From: Pseudorhizobium tarimense
GTDB lineage: Bacteria > Pseudomonadota > Alphaproteobacteria > Rhizobiales > Rhizobiaceae
DNA: 64,000 nt
Direction of reading: 5' to 3'
Assembly (NCBI RefSeq): GCF_022968135.1
Contig: NZ_JALJRA010000003.1
Location: 124,001 to 188,000, forward strand
The stretch's first letter is position 1. The number at the start of each line of letters is the position of its first letter. The notes beneath the pieces were generated by a model, which was given only the letters and a program-made list of their open reading frames with translations, was not told the DNA's origin and did not search any database. A program made the position numbers and the translations under genes. Shown here piece after piece: positions 1 through 7,426 of the stretch.

Positions 1-603
1 AGAGAGCTTCTCCGCCAGAGATAGCGCCGGCCCGTGGCAGGAGCGGCTGCGCTTGCCGATGTTGCGCAGTGCCCAGTTGACCGCCTTCCTGACGAAGTTG
101 CGCGGGTCTTCTGCGTGGCGCTCGATCAGCGGCAGGTAGGCGAGCATACTGTCGTCCGGTTCCTGCTTGTTATGCACGGTGGCGCCGGCGATCATGGAGA
201 AGGCGGTGCGCCGGACGAATTCACGGTCGTCTTCAGCGAAGTCGTTCACGAGGTCGCGCCAGAAGGAGGTTTGGGTAAAGAGGTCGGCTGCGGTGTCGAC
301 AATCTCCCAGGAGTTGAAGTCTCCGGCCCAGCGGCGTGCCTCATCCTTTGTCAGCTGCTTCGGATCGGCCGTCAGGATGGCCGCCATGCGTGCGTCCCTG
401 AGGCCGGTCGCCCACAGATCGAGCGCCCGCTGATGATCGCGCTTCACCTGGCGCGCGATCGTCTTCATCTGCGGGTTTGTGATGCCATATGCCGTCGTGG
501 TGTCGATGCCGAAGCGGCTCATGCCGGCAATGTTGTCTTCGTTGCGCAGCGTCTTCAGATGCGCAACGATGTCTTCGGCAGATGATGACGGTGTCAGCGT
601 CAT
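1..603 (-). CDS. DNA alkylation repair protein (AlkD-like), 3' end beyond window
   Basis: I translated this by hand from the minus strand. It opens with MTLTPSSSAEDIVAHLKTLR and runs 201 residues without a stop to the window edge, so the C-terminus is missing. Family-typical stretches are visible: RFGIDTTTAYGI near the N-terminus, WEIVDTAADL in the middle, and FVRKAVNWALRNIGKRS near the cut. These match the HEAT-like repeat DNA glycosylases of the AlkC/AlkD group (about 230 residues), which excise alkylated bases. The start ATG (601-603) overlaps the upstream dehydrogenase stop in an ATGA, so the two are probably co-transcribed. Specificity within the family is inferred. Confidence 0.85.
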   Translation of the reverse strand, partial: MTLTPSSSAEDIVAHLKTLRNEDNIAGMSRFGIDTTTAYGITNPQMKTIARQVKRDHQRALDLWATGLRDARMAAILTADPKQLTKDEARRWAGDFNSWEIVDTAADLFTQTSFWRDLVNDFAEDDREFVRRTAFSMIAGATVHNKQEPDDSMLAYLPLIERHAEDPRNFVRKAVNWALRNIGKRSRSCHGPALSLAEKLS

Positions 604-1469
604 TTTTCCAGGCGGGCCAGCAGCGAGGACGTGTCCCAGCGATTGCCGCCCATGCCCTGCACGTCGCCATAGAACTGGTCCACGAGGGCGGTGACCGGCA
701 GCTTGGCGCCGTTGCGACGGGCTTCCGCCAGCACGATACCGAGATCCTTGCGCATCCAGTCGACCGCGAAGCCGAAGTCGTACTTGCCCTCATTCATCGT
801 CTTGTGGCGGTTCTCCATTTGCCAGGAGCCAGCGGCGCCCTTGGAGATGACTTCGACAACCTTTTCAATGTCCAGGCCGGCTTTCTTGCCAAAATGAATC
901 CCCTCCGACAGGCCCTGCACGAGGCCGGCGATGCAGATTTGGTTGATCATCTTGGTGAGCTGTCCGGCGCCGGCCGGTCCCATCAGCCCTACCATGCGGG
1001 CATAAGTTTCGATGACGGGTTTTGCGCGCTCAAATACTGGCTCGTCGCCGCCGCACATCACGGTGAGTACTCCGTTCTCGGCGCCGGCCTGGCCGCCGGA
1101 GACGGGGGCGTCGATGAAGTCGATGCCCTTTGCCTTCGCCGCTTCATGGAGTTCGCGGGCGACTTCGGCGCTGGCGGTGGTGTTGTCGATGAGCACACTC
1201 CCGGCCTTCATGCCGGCCAGCGCGCCCGTCTCCCCAAGCGTCACGGAGCGGAGATCGTCGTCATTGCCGACGCAGGTGAAGACGAAGTCGGCATCGCGGG
1301 CGGCCTCCGCAGGGGTTGCGGCCGATGCGCCGCCGAACTTCTTCACCCATTCCTCGGCTTTTGCCGCTGTACGGTTGTAGACGGTGACGTCGTGGCCGCC
1401 TTTCTGCGCCAGGTGTCCCGCCATCGGGAACCCCATGACGCCCAGCCCGATGAACGCTACCTTTGCCAT
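600..1469 (-). CDS. NAD(P)-dependent beta-hydroxyacid dehydrogenase (3-hydroxyisobutyrate dehydrogenase family)
   Basis: This 289-residue protein starts MAKVAFIGLGVMGFPMAGHL, with the Rossmann GxGxxG motif at the extreme N-terminus. The substrate signature DAPVSGGQAGAENG lies near residue 120, and GAGQLTKMINQ carries the family's catalytic lysine. Length and layout fit 3-hydroxyisobutyrate, tartronate-semialdehyde or succinic-semialdehyde-type reductases, which oxidise or reduce short beta-hydroxy acids in the cytoplasm. The start was chosen at 1469 because GAGGAGG lies just upstream; an open frame continues 20 codons further without a ribosome site. It overlaps the AlkD-like gene by four bases. 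The exact substrate cannot be told from sequence. Confidence 0.88.
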   Translation of the reverse strand: MAKVAFIGLGVMGFPMAGHLAQKGGHDVTVYNRTAAKAEEWVKKFGGASAATPAEAARDADFVFTCVGNDDDLRSVTLGETGALAGMKAGSVLIDNTTASAEVARELHEAAKAKGIDFIDAPVSGGQAGAENGVLTVMCGGDEPVFERAKPVIETYARMVGLMGPAGAGQLTKMINQICIAGLVQGLSEGIHFGKKAGLDIEKVVEVISKGAAGSWQMENRHKTMNEGKYDFGFAVDWMRKDLGIVLAEARRNGAKLPVTALVDQFYGDVQGMGGNRWDTSSLLARLEK

Positions 1470-1534
1470 GTCGCTTCCTCCTCGTTTTTCTGTTGCTGAT
1501 GACCTAGCGGAAAGCTGATGCCGTCTCAATGGCG

Positions 1535-1945
1535 TCAGAACGGCTTGACGATGGCCAGCAGGACGACGACGACCACGGAGACCAGCACGATCGGCATGCC
1601 GAGGCGCACGAAGGCCGGCGGATCGAGATGCGGATCGGCTTCCATACGGCGCAGCCAGGCGCTCTGCATGCCGTGCAGCGCAGACAGCATGACCACGATC
1701 AGGAACTTGAAGCCGAACCAGCCGGTCGTGTACCAGCCGTACCAGACGGCGAGGATGATGCCGAAGAGCCAGGCGCCGCCGAGTGCCGTTGTGGTGACCC
1801 GGCGATCATAAGACCTCAGGGCGGAGATGACGCCGGTGCGGATGGTCGGCGGGACCATGGCGATGACGAAGGCGTTTATCAGCATGCCTCCGACCCAGAC
1901 GATGTCGGAGATTATGTGCAAGGACTTCAGGACGAAATATAGCAT
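1535..1945 (-). CDS. CopD-like small integral membrane protein
   Basis: This is a 136-residue, very hydrophobic protein with about four membrane helices. The N-terminal LKSLHIISDIVWVGGM resembles the histidine-containing first helix of CopD/HemJ-type proteins, which bind haem or copper. The start ATG at 1945 is preferred over the in-frame TTG at 1951 because GGAG lies six bases upstream of the ATG. The DinB-family stop codon lies only three bases away, so the two genes form a transcription unit. A copper or haem role is family-based inference; no function can be assigned from the sequence alone. Confidence 0.72.
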   Translation of the reverse strand: MLYFVLKSLHIISDIVWVGGMLINAFVIAMVPPTIRTGVISALRSYDRRVTTTALGGAWLFGIILAVWYGWYTTGWFGFKFLIVVMLSALHGMQSAWLRRMEADPHLDPPAFVRLGMPIVLVSVVVVVLLAIVKPF

Positions 1946-1947
1946 TC

Positions 1948-2508
1948 TCAACTCCAGATGAGGGCTTCGGTGAAGCCCAGTTCGGCAAAGTCGGCGCGGC
2001 GCAGCGCCTGCTCCGACGGATCGGCGGGAAAGAATTCGTCGAGTTGCGGAGGCTTGACGCTCGTGCCCGACAGCATGGCGTGCACCTGACCGCGATGGTG
2101 GATCTGGTGCTGGAAAAGATGCATCAGCACCCGGTCATTCCGCTCGACCTGCACATGGGTTTCCCGAGGGATGCGTACTTCGGCCGCGAGCATGTCACGG
2201 TCGAGCAGCCGACAGTGGTCGATGAGACGGCGGTCTGCGGCATGCTGCTCGCGCTCCAGATCGACGATGCGCGGGAAGGGGATCTCCGGCTCGAAGGCCG
2301 CACGGCCCATGCAGTTGCCCTCGAGCGCGCTGATGTAGAGCCAGTCCACCGTCAGGATGTGGTTCAGCGTGTGGATGATGGAAGGAAAGAAGCCGGTGCG
2401 GGGTGCTGGAAGCTCGGCCTGCGGCAGTTGGCGGCAGGCGTTCAGCAGTCGGTGATTGGCCCAGGCGCTGTTATAGGCCTGGGCAAGAAGATAGCGCTGC
2501 GGCGTCAT
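1948..2508 (-). CDS. DinB family protein
   Basis: This 186-residue protein has the DinB/YfiT four-helix-bundle pattern: an N-terminal YNSAWANHRLL segment, IIHTLNHILTVDWLYI with the first metal-ligand histidine, and FQHQIHHRGQVHAML with the second histidine cluster near residue 140. Proteins of this fold are metal-dependent and often act as thiol transferases (bacillithiol or mycothiol type), or are simply stress-induced. It is unrelated to DNA polymerase IV, which shares the DinB name in E. coli. It is the first gene of a pair with the CopD-like protein downstream. The substrate is unknown. Confidence 0.85.
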   Translation of the reverse strand: MTPQRYLLAQAYNSAWANHRLLNACRQLPQAELPAPRTGFFPSIIHTLNHILTVDWLYISALEGNCMGRAAFEPEIPFPRIVDLEREQHAADRRLIDHCRLLDRDMLAAEVRIPRETHVQVERNDRVLMHLFQHQIHHRGQVHAMLSGTSVKPPQLDEFFPADPSEQALRRADFAELGFTEALIWS

Positions 2509-2531
2509 CGGGAGCCCTCCTGACGGAGAGC

Positions 2532-3341
2532 CTAGCCTTTGTATTTCGCGATGACCAGATGGCCTGGGCTCGGTTGCCCGTCCTGCATGCGCACGTTGAT
2601 CTCCGTGATCTCCAAGAGTTCGAAACCGGTCTCGGTGAGGCGACTGCGGATATAGGTTTCCGAATGCAGGAAGCGCTGGTGCGGGCCGACGATGTAGCTG
2701 CGACCATCGTCCGCGGCCAAGGTTTCCGAGGAGAAGAGGAAGATCCCGCCGGGCACCATGTTCTCCGCTACCCCGAAAAACAGCGGCTCCAATGCGCCGA
2801 GATAGGGCAACACGTCGGTCGCGGTGATGAGGTCGAACGCCTCGTCGTCGTTGTCTTCGAGGAAGTCCTCGACCTCCGCGACATAGAGGGTCTCGTAGAG
2901 ATCCTTTTCGTGGGCGATCTCCACCATGTTTTCGGAAATGTCGATGCCGGTGATGTCGTCGACCATGTCGCGCATGGTGCCGCCGGTAAGGCCTGTGCCG
3001 CAGCCGAGGTCCAGCATGCGCTTGAACGGGCCGAGCTTCAGGTCCTGCAGGCGCTGGCGCACCATGACGGGAACGGCATAGCCCAGCTGCTCGACGAGGA
3101 TGTCCTCGAAGCTTTCCGCATGCTGATCGAAGAGGGTTTCCACATAGGCGTCCGGCGCCTTGGGCGGAGTTTCCCCTCGGCCGAGAGCGGCGATGCGCAC
3201 GGCGGCGCCGCCATGGTCCTCCGGATCGATCTCCAGCACTTCGTGGTAAGCGGCAACGGCTGCGTCAACGTCGCCGGACTTTTCCAGCGCCAGGGCGCGG
3301 TCGTAAGCCTCGGCCAGTGCTTCCTCGTCGATCTTCTTCAT
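2532..3341 (-). CDS. SAM-dependent methyltransferase with N-terminal TPR
   Basis: This 269-residue protein begins MKKIDEEALAEAYDRALALE. Residues 5-45 form a tetratricopeptide-like helical pair (SGDVDAAVAAYHEVLEIDPE). MLDLGCGTGLTG near residue 115 is the class I methyltransferase SAM-binding motif, followed by a typical acidic motif II (GIDISENMV). The family includes methyltransferases predicted to act on small molecules or proteins; the substrate is unknown. The start at 3341 was chosen because the 21 codons upstream look non-coding and the N-terminus matches the family. It lies 23 bases from the DinB gene on the same strand. Confidence 0.85.
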   Translation of the reverse strand: MKKIDEEALAEAYDRALALEKSGDVDAAVAAYHEVLEIDPEDHGGAAVRIAALGRGETPPKAPDAYVETLFDQHAESFEDILVEQLGYAVPVMVRQRLQDLKLGPFKRMLDLGCGTGLTGGTMRDMVDDITGIDISENMVEIAHEKDLYETLYVAEVEDFLEDNDDEAFDLITATDVLPYLGALEPLFFGVAENMVPGGIFLFSSETLAADDGRSYIVGPHQRFLHSETYIRSRLTETGFELLEITEINVRMQDGQPSPGHLVIAKYKG

Positions 3342-3475
3342 CGGGCTACTCCGTTCCTGCGAGCGCTTTAGGCGCGTGGCGGGCATTTGGCAACGCCGCG
3401 GCATGGAACGGGCGAAGGTTCAATGCCGTTGAAGATGCACAATCGGCGTGCCTTGAGGCGCGCGGGAGGATCTCT

Positions 3476-4198
3476 ATGTCCGCCACTCCGCAGCAGACAG
3501 CACTGGAGGAGAACATCGAGCGGCGCGCGCCGTCGCTGCCGATCACCTCGGCCGAAAAGGCCAACATGATCATCCACTACTATCGTGGCGAAATGGGGCG
3601 GATGACGAGCTGGCGCGATCGCATCGACCGGACGACGAACTGGGCCATCACCGTTGTTGCCGCATTGCTTTCCGTTTCACTATCGACGCCGACATCGCAC
3701 CACGGCGTGGTGCTGTTCGGGATGCTGCTCGTCTCGCTGCTGCTCCTGATCGAGGCGCGACGCTACCGGTTCTTCGACGTCTACCGGGCGCGCGTGCGCA
3801 AGGTGGAGCGGCATTATTTTGCGCAGGCGCTCTATCCGCAGGCGGAACTGAAGCCGGACTGGGCGGAAGCGATTGCCAAGAGCTTGCGTAACCCCTGCTT
3901 CCTGATCAACTACCGGGAGGCGCTGTTCCGGCGCATCCGGCGGAACTATTGCTGGATGTACCTCATCCTGCTGATCGCCTGGGCGCTCAAGATCTCGACG
4001 CCGAAACTCCTGCCGGACGAGCGGAGCGCCGATGTCGTCTTTTCCTGGCGAGAGGCGGTGGAGAATGCGACATTCGGCCCGCTTCCCGGGTGGAGCGTGC
4101 TAGCGGGCGTTCTGGCACTCTACGCCTTCATCTTCTACGCCTCGATGCACCGGGCCTCTGACGAGGGCGAACTGGCGCATGGCGACGTGCATGTCTGA
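3476..4198 (+). CDS. DUF2270 domain membrane protein
   Basis: This is a 240-residue protein with a hydrophilic N-terminus (to about residue 55), two closely spaced membrane helices (about 58-95), a basic cytoplasmic stretch rich in Arg and Tyr (RRYRFFDVYRARVRKVERHYF), a third helix near 155-172 and a C-terminal helix near 215-230. This arrangement is that of the DUF2270 family, which has no known function. The start ATG follows GGGAGGA at good spacing; the longer open frame upstream is antisense to the methyltransferase gene. The gene stands alone between two minus-strand genes. Confidence 0.82.
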   Translation: MSATPQQTALEENIERRAPSLPITSAEKANMIIHYYRGEMGRMTSWRDRIDRTTNWAITVVAALLSVSLSTPTSHHGVVLFGMLLVSLLLLIEARRYRFFDVYRARVRKVERHYFAQALYPQAELKPDWAEAIAKSLRNPCFLINYREALFRRIRRNYCWMYLILLIAWALKISTPKLLPDERSADVVFSWREAVENATFGPLPGWSVLAGVLALYAFIFYASMHRASDEGELAHGDVHV

Positions 4199-4204
4199 CC
4201 GGCT

Positions 4205-4471
4205 CTAGTGCAGAATGAACTCGCCATTCAGCGCGCGCCATTCGCCGGCCGAGATCATCCTGCGGTGGACATAGCGGACGGAGTGCAGCGGCCCGTCCAG
4301 CTTCTCCTGCCAGAACTTCAGGAAGCCCTTCATCTCCGGGAAGTCCGGCGCCAGGTCGTATTCCTGCCAGACATAACTTTGCAGGACGACCGGATGGCCG
4401 GGGAGGCGATAGAAGATCTGGGCCGTGGTCAGCCCATAGCCTTTCAGCATCATTTCGATGTCGTTGGTCAT
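4205..4471 (-). CDS. usg: Usg family protein
   Basis: This is an 88-residue protein, MTNDIEMMLKGYGLTTAQIF at the start, with VWQEYDLAPDFPEMKGF and the C-terminal HRRMISAGEWRALNGEFILH. It matches the short, strongly conserved alphaproteobacterial Usg protein, first noticed near tryptophan genes. Its biochemical role is not established. The inner ATG at 4471 is preferred to the one at 4519, whose 16 extra residues are low-complexity and not typical of the family. It lies downstream of the amino acid transporter genes on the same strand with a gap of about 130 bases. No trp genes are visible. Confidence 0.85.
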   Translation of the reverse strand: MTNDIEMMLKGYGLTTAQIFYRLPGHPVVLQSYVWQEYDLAPDFPEMKGFLKFWQEKLDGPLHSVRYVHRRMISAGEWRALNGEFILH

Positions 4472-4599
4472 ATTCGTTCCCGCACTTGTACTTGTTGGCG
4501 ACGCAGTTGCGTCATCCACAGGAGAACATCGCGCAGTTAACGAAATCTTAGAAGGCGAGCCTCTACAAGCTCTGCCCCCCTCACGTTCGGTGAGCGGTG

Positions 4600-5430
4600 T
4601 CAGCGATTCAAATGCCGGGTGAGGCGAGCTTCGAGCAGGCTCCAGACCTGGCGTAGCGTCTCGACGATCAGGAGATAGAGGATCGCGGCCCAGAGGTAGG
4701 TCTGGTAGTCGTAGGTCTGCGAAAAAGCGCGCCGCGTCTGTCCCATCAGGTCGTAGACGGTCACGATCGCGACGACGGCCGAACCCTTGATCATCAGGAT
4801 GATTTCGTTGCCGTAGGGCCGCAGGGCGACGATCAGCGCCTGGGGCAGGACGATCTTGCGGAAGGTGACAGCCTTGGAGATGCCGAGTGCGGCCGCCCCC
4901 TCACGCTGTCCGCGCGGAACGCTCTCGATGGCGCCGCGCAGGATTTCCGCCTGGTAGGCGGCGGTGTTCAGCGTCAGCGAAAAGAGCCCGCAATACCAGG
5001 CCTCGCGAAAGAACCACCAGAGGCCGACCGTCTCCAGTTGCGGCCGAAAGCTGCCGAGGCCGTAGTAGATGAGGAAGAGCTGCGCCAGAAGGGGCGTGCT
5101 GCGAAAGACATAGACGTAGGAATAGGCAATCGTGTTCAAAAGGCGATTGGACGACATGCGGGCAAACGCGATCGGCAGGGAAAGCAGGGCGCCGAAGACA
5201 ATCGACAGCCCCACGATGGAAAGCGTGGTCCACAGCCCGTCGAGGTAGCGCGGGGCGTAACGCTGGAACTTGGCATAATCCCAGCCCTCGATCATCATCA
5301 GAACGAGCGCGGCAGCAAGCAGCAGCCAAAGCGCGAGTATGCCGATGCCGAGCGCGCGGGAGGCGGGGTGCCGCCTTTCGGCACCAGCCGGTGCCGGGCG
5401 CGGGGGAATGAGGTCCTGAACGGCGCTCAT
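4600..5430 (-). CDS. Polar amino acid ABC transporter permease (HisM type)
   Basis: This 276-residue inner-membrane permease has about five helices and the EAA-type loop that contacts the ATPase (RGAIESVPRGQREGAAALGIS near residue 165). A proline-rich N-terminal extension (PPRPAPAGAERRHPASRALG) precedes the first helix. It is the second of two permease subunits forming the heteromeric channel of a His/Lys/Arg/Orn-type importer. Its start overlaps the stop of the HisQ-type gene by four bases (ATGA), so translation is likely coupled. No ATP-binding subunit gene follows; the next gene downstream is usg. Confidence 0.92.
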   Translation of the reverse strand: MSAVQDLIPPRPAPAGAERRHPASRALGIGILALWLLLAAALVLMMIEGWDYAKFQRYAPRYLDGLWTTLSIVGLSIVFGALLSLPIAFARMSSNRLLNTIAYSYVYVFRSTPLLAQLFLIYYGLGSFRPQLETVGLWWFFREAWYCGLFSLTLNTAAYQAEILRGAIESVPRGQREGAAALGISKAVTFRKIVLPQALIVALRPYGNEIILMIKGSAVVAIVTVYDLMGQTRRAFSQTYDYQTYLWAAILYLLIVETLRQVWSLLEARLTRHLNR

Positions 5431-6209
5431 CTGACAGTCTCCGACCGCTTGGCCCAGCGCTCGACAAAGCCGAGGCCGAAGGAAGAGATCATCGCCAGGA
5501 CGAGGTAGAGCAGGCAGGCGATCCCGTAGAAGAAGAAGGCTTCCTTCGTCACGCGTGCGGCAACTCCCGTTTGCCGCACGATGTCCGCCAGACCGATGAC
5601 CGAGACGTAGGAAGTGTCCTTTAGCAGGATCAGCCAGAGATTGGTGAGGCCGGGCAGAGCGATGCGCACGAGCTGCGGCAGGATGATCAGCGTCATGGTG
5701 CGCGTGCGGCTGAGGCCCAGCGCATCACCGGCTTCGTATTGGCCGCGCGGAATGGCACGGAATGCCGACAGCAGGACTTCTGATGCATAGGACGAGAAGA
5801 CGACGGCAAGTGCCACCAGGCCAGCCAGGAACGCGTTGATCTCTATGCCTCCATCGTAGCCGACGGTTGAAAGGATGGACTGGATACCGAGCTGTGCGCC
5901 GTAATAGACGATGAAGAGGGTGAGCAGTTCGGGAAGGCCACGAAAGATCGTCGTGTAGATGCCGACCGCCGTCCGCAGGAGCTTGTCCTGCGATTGTGCG
6001 GCGAGCGCAATGAGGAAGCCGAGCAGCAGACCGACGGGCAGCGTCGCGAGCGCCAGCGTGATTGTCACCTTGACCCCGAAGGCAATCTCGTCGCCCCAGC
6101 CGGCGTCGCCACAGGCGACCAGGCTGTTCTGGCCGAAAAGCGAGAAGATGCCGACCGGACCGCAGAGCGGATCGAGGGCCGTGGTGAGGGCGGAGAGCCA
6201 TCCGCTCAT
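5427..6209 (-). CDS. Polar amino acid ABC transporter permease (HisQ type)
   Basis: This 260-residue permease has an EAA-type loop (SAFRAIPRGQYEAGDALGLS near residue 165) and about five membrane helices, for example ITLALATLPVGLLLGFLIAL. It pairs with the overlapping HisM-type gene to build the transmembrane channel of a polar amino acid importer. It lies about 110 bases downstream of the binding-protein gene, separated by a strong hairpin that should lower its expression relative to that protein. The family and partner assignments are firm; the transported amino acid is not known from sequence. Confidence 0.92.
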   Translation of the reverse strand: MSGWLSALTTALDPLCGPVGIFSLFGQNSLVACGDAGWGDEIAFGVKVTITLALATLPVGLLLGFLIALAAQSQDKLLRTAVGIYTTIFRGLPELLTLFIVYYGAQLGIQSILSTVGYDGGIEINAFLAGLVALAVVFSSYASEVLLSAFRAIPRGQYEAGDALGLSRTRTMTLIILPQLVRIALPGLTNLWLILLKDTSYVSVIGLADIVRQTGVAARVTKEAFFFYGIACLLYLVLAMISSFGLGFVERWAKRSETVR

Positions 6210-6258
6210 CAGACTGTTTTCCCCTGGCGGCTTGGCCGCCTGTTATCGTTCGTCCGTT

Positions 6259-6298
6259 TAAAAGAGAAAATCGGCGGGAGGGCAACCCTCCCGCCGAT
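6259..6298 (-). terminator. Intercistronic hairpin between binding protein and permeases
   Basis: A perfect 13-bp inverted repeat (6270-6282 with 6286-6298, three-base loop) lies between the binding-protein stop and the first permease. On the minus strand it is followed by TTTTCTCTTTT. It looks like a partial rho-independent terminator or a 3'-end stabiliser that gives more binding protein than permease, a common arrangement in such operons. Confidence 0.8.
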
Positions 6299-6320
6299 CT
6301 GATAACGCGCAATCCTGCGA

Positions 6321-7103
6321 TTACTCGCCGCCGTAGACGTCGAAGTCGAAGTACTGGTCGTTGATTTCCTTGTAGGTGCCGTTTTCGCGGATGGCGGCAA
6401 TTGCATTGGTGAAGCGATCAGCGAGATCGGTTTCGCCCTTGCGCACCGCGATGCCTGCGCCCTGGCCGTTGATCTCTTCGTCAACCGGCAGCGCACCGAG
6501 CACCTTACAGCAGGCGCCGGCATCGGACTTCACCCACTCGGAGAGGACGACTATATCGTCGATCACGGCATCGATACGGCCGTTCTCGAGGTCGAGCTTG
6601 TATTCGTCAGCCGTTGGATAAAGTTTCAGGTCCGACTCTGACATGTGCTTCTCGGCATAGTTCGAATGGGTGGTCGACCCCTGGGCGCCGAGCGCCTTGC
6701 CGGCAAGCGCTTCCGGCGTGGCTTCGGTGATGTTGGAATCCTTCGGCACGGCGATTGCCGGCGGGGTGTTGTAGTACTTCTTAGAGAAGTCGACCTGCTC
6801 CAGGCGTTCCGGGGTGATCGACATGGAGGCGATGATAGCGTCGAACTTCTTTGCCTGGAGCGCCGGAATGATGCCGTCCCAGTCGTTGGTGACGAATTCG
6901 CACTCGACCTTCATCTGCTCGCAGAGCGCCTTGGCGATGTCGATGTCGAAGCCGGTCAGGGTGCCGTCAGCCTCGAGGCTGTTGAAGGGCGGGTAGGCGC
7001 CTTCGGTGCCGATGACGATCTTTTCCTGAGCCGAGACAGAACCGGCAAACAGGGCGACCGCAGCAATCGAGGCGGCGGCGAAAAACTTGGTGGCAATACG
7101 CAT
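6321..7103 (-). CDS. Periplasmic polar amino acid-binding protein (HisJ/ArgT family)
   Basis: This 260-residue protein begins with a Sec signal peptide (MRIATKFFAAASIAAVALFA, cleaved after VSAQ or nearby). The mature part has the family pattern GTEGAYPPFNSLEADGTLTG, GFDIDIAKALCEQM, and FDAIIASMSITPERLEQVDFS, which is the ligand-contacting core of Lys/Arg/Orn/His-binding proteins. AGACCKVLGALP holds a pair of adjacent cysteines. AGAGGA lies before the start. It is the first gene of the operon with the two permeases and captures amino acids in the periplasm for them. The ligand is inferred from family only. Confidence 0.93.
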   Translation of the reverse strand: MRIATKFFAAASIAAVALFAGSVSAQEKIVIGTEGAYPPFNSLEADGTLTGFDIDIAKALCEQMKVECEFVTNDWDGIIPALQAKKFDAIIASMSITPERLEQVDFSKKYYNTPPAIAVPKDSNITEATPEALAGKALGAQGSTTHSNYAEKHMSESDLKLYPTADEYKLDLENGRIDAVIDDIVVLSEWVKSDAGACCKVLGALPVDEEINGQGAGIAVRKGETDLADRFTNAIAAIRENGTYKEINDQYFDFDVYGGE

Positions 7104-7426
7104 GATGATCCTCTCTGTTGGCTGCCAGCGCGGCTGTTGATCTTGTCTTCTCCACGCGCGTGGCGGGTTCGGAGCAGGCTCCGACCGTGCCTTTTTTTAG
7201 ATACCGGGGCGGCTGAAATTGCAACGGCATTTTACGTGCACGGCGGTTATCGGATGAGCGGAGCCGAGGCGGTTTCCCTGCGTTCACACAAGGTTCAGCC
7301 GCCATCACGCAGTCTGTTTGGAACAAATGCGGCAGCGTGCCGTTGAGCCGCCGCGCTGCCTGCGCCGACGTCCGGACAACAAGGACGCGTGAAGAAGGGA
7401 CGACATCCCAAGTCGAGGAGATATCG
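7104..7426. promoter_or_regulatory. Divergent intergenic region (amino acid importer / OmpA-like gene)
   Basis: This 323-base gap lies between two genes transcribed away from each other and must hold both promoters. Visible items are a 12-bp perfect palindrome, CCACGCGCGTGG (7152-7163), an imperfect short hairpin (about 7166-7186) and a run of seven T (7192-7198). I cannot place -35/-10 boxes with confidence. A short open frame through the region has no coding character. Confidence 0.5.

Noticed and set aside
7166..7198. Hairpin plus T7 as a plus-strand terminator
   Set aside because: No plus-strand gene lies upstream, and the stem is short with a very tight loop.
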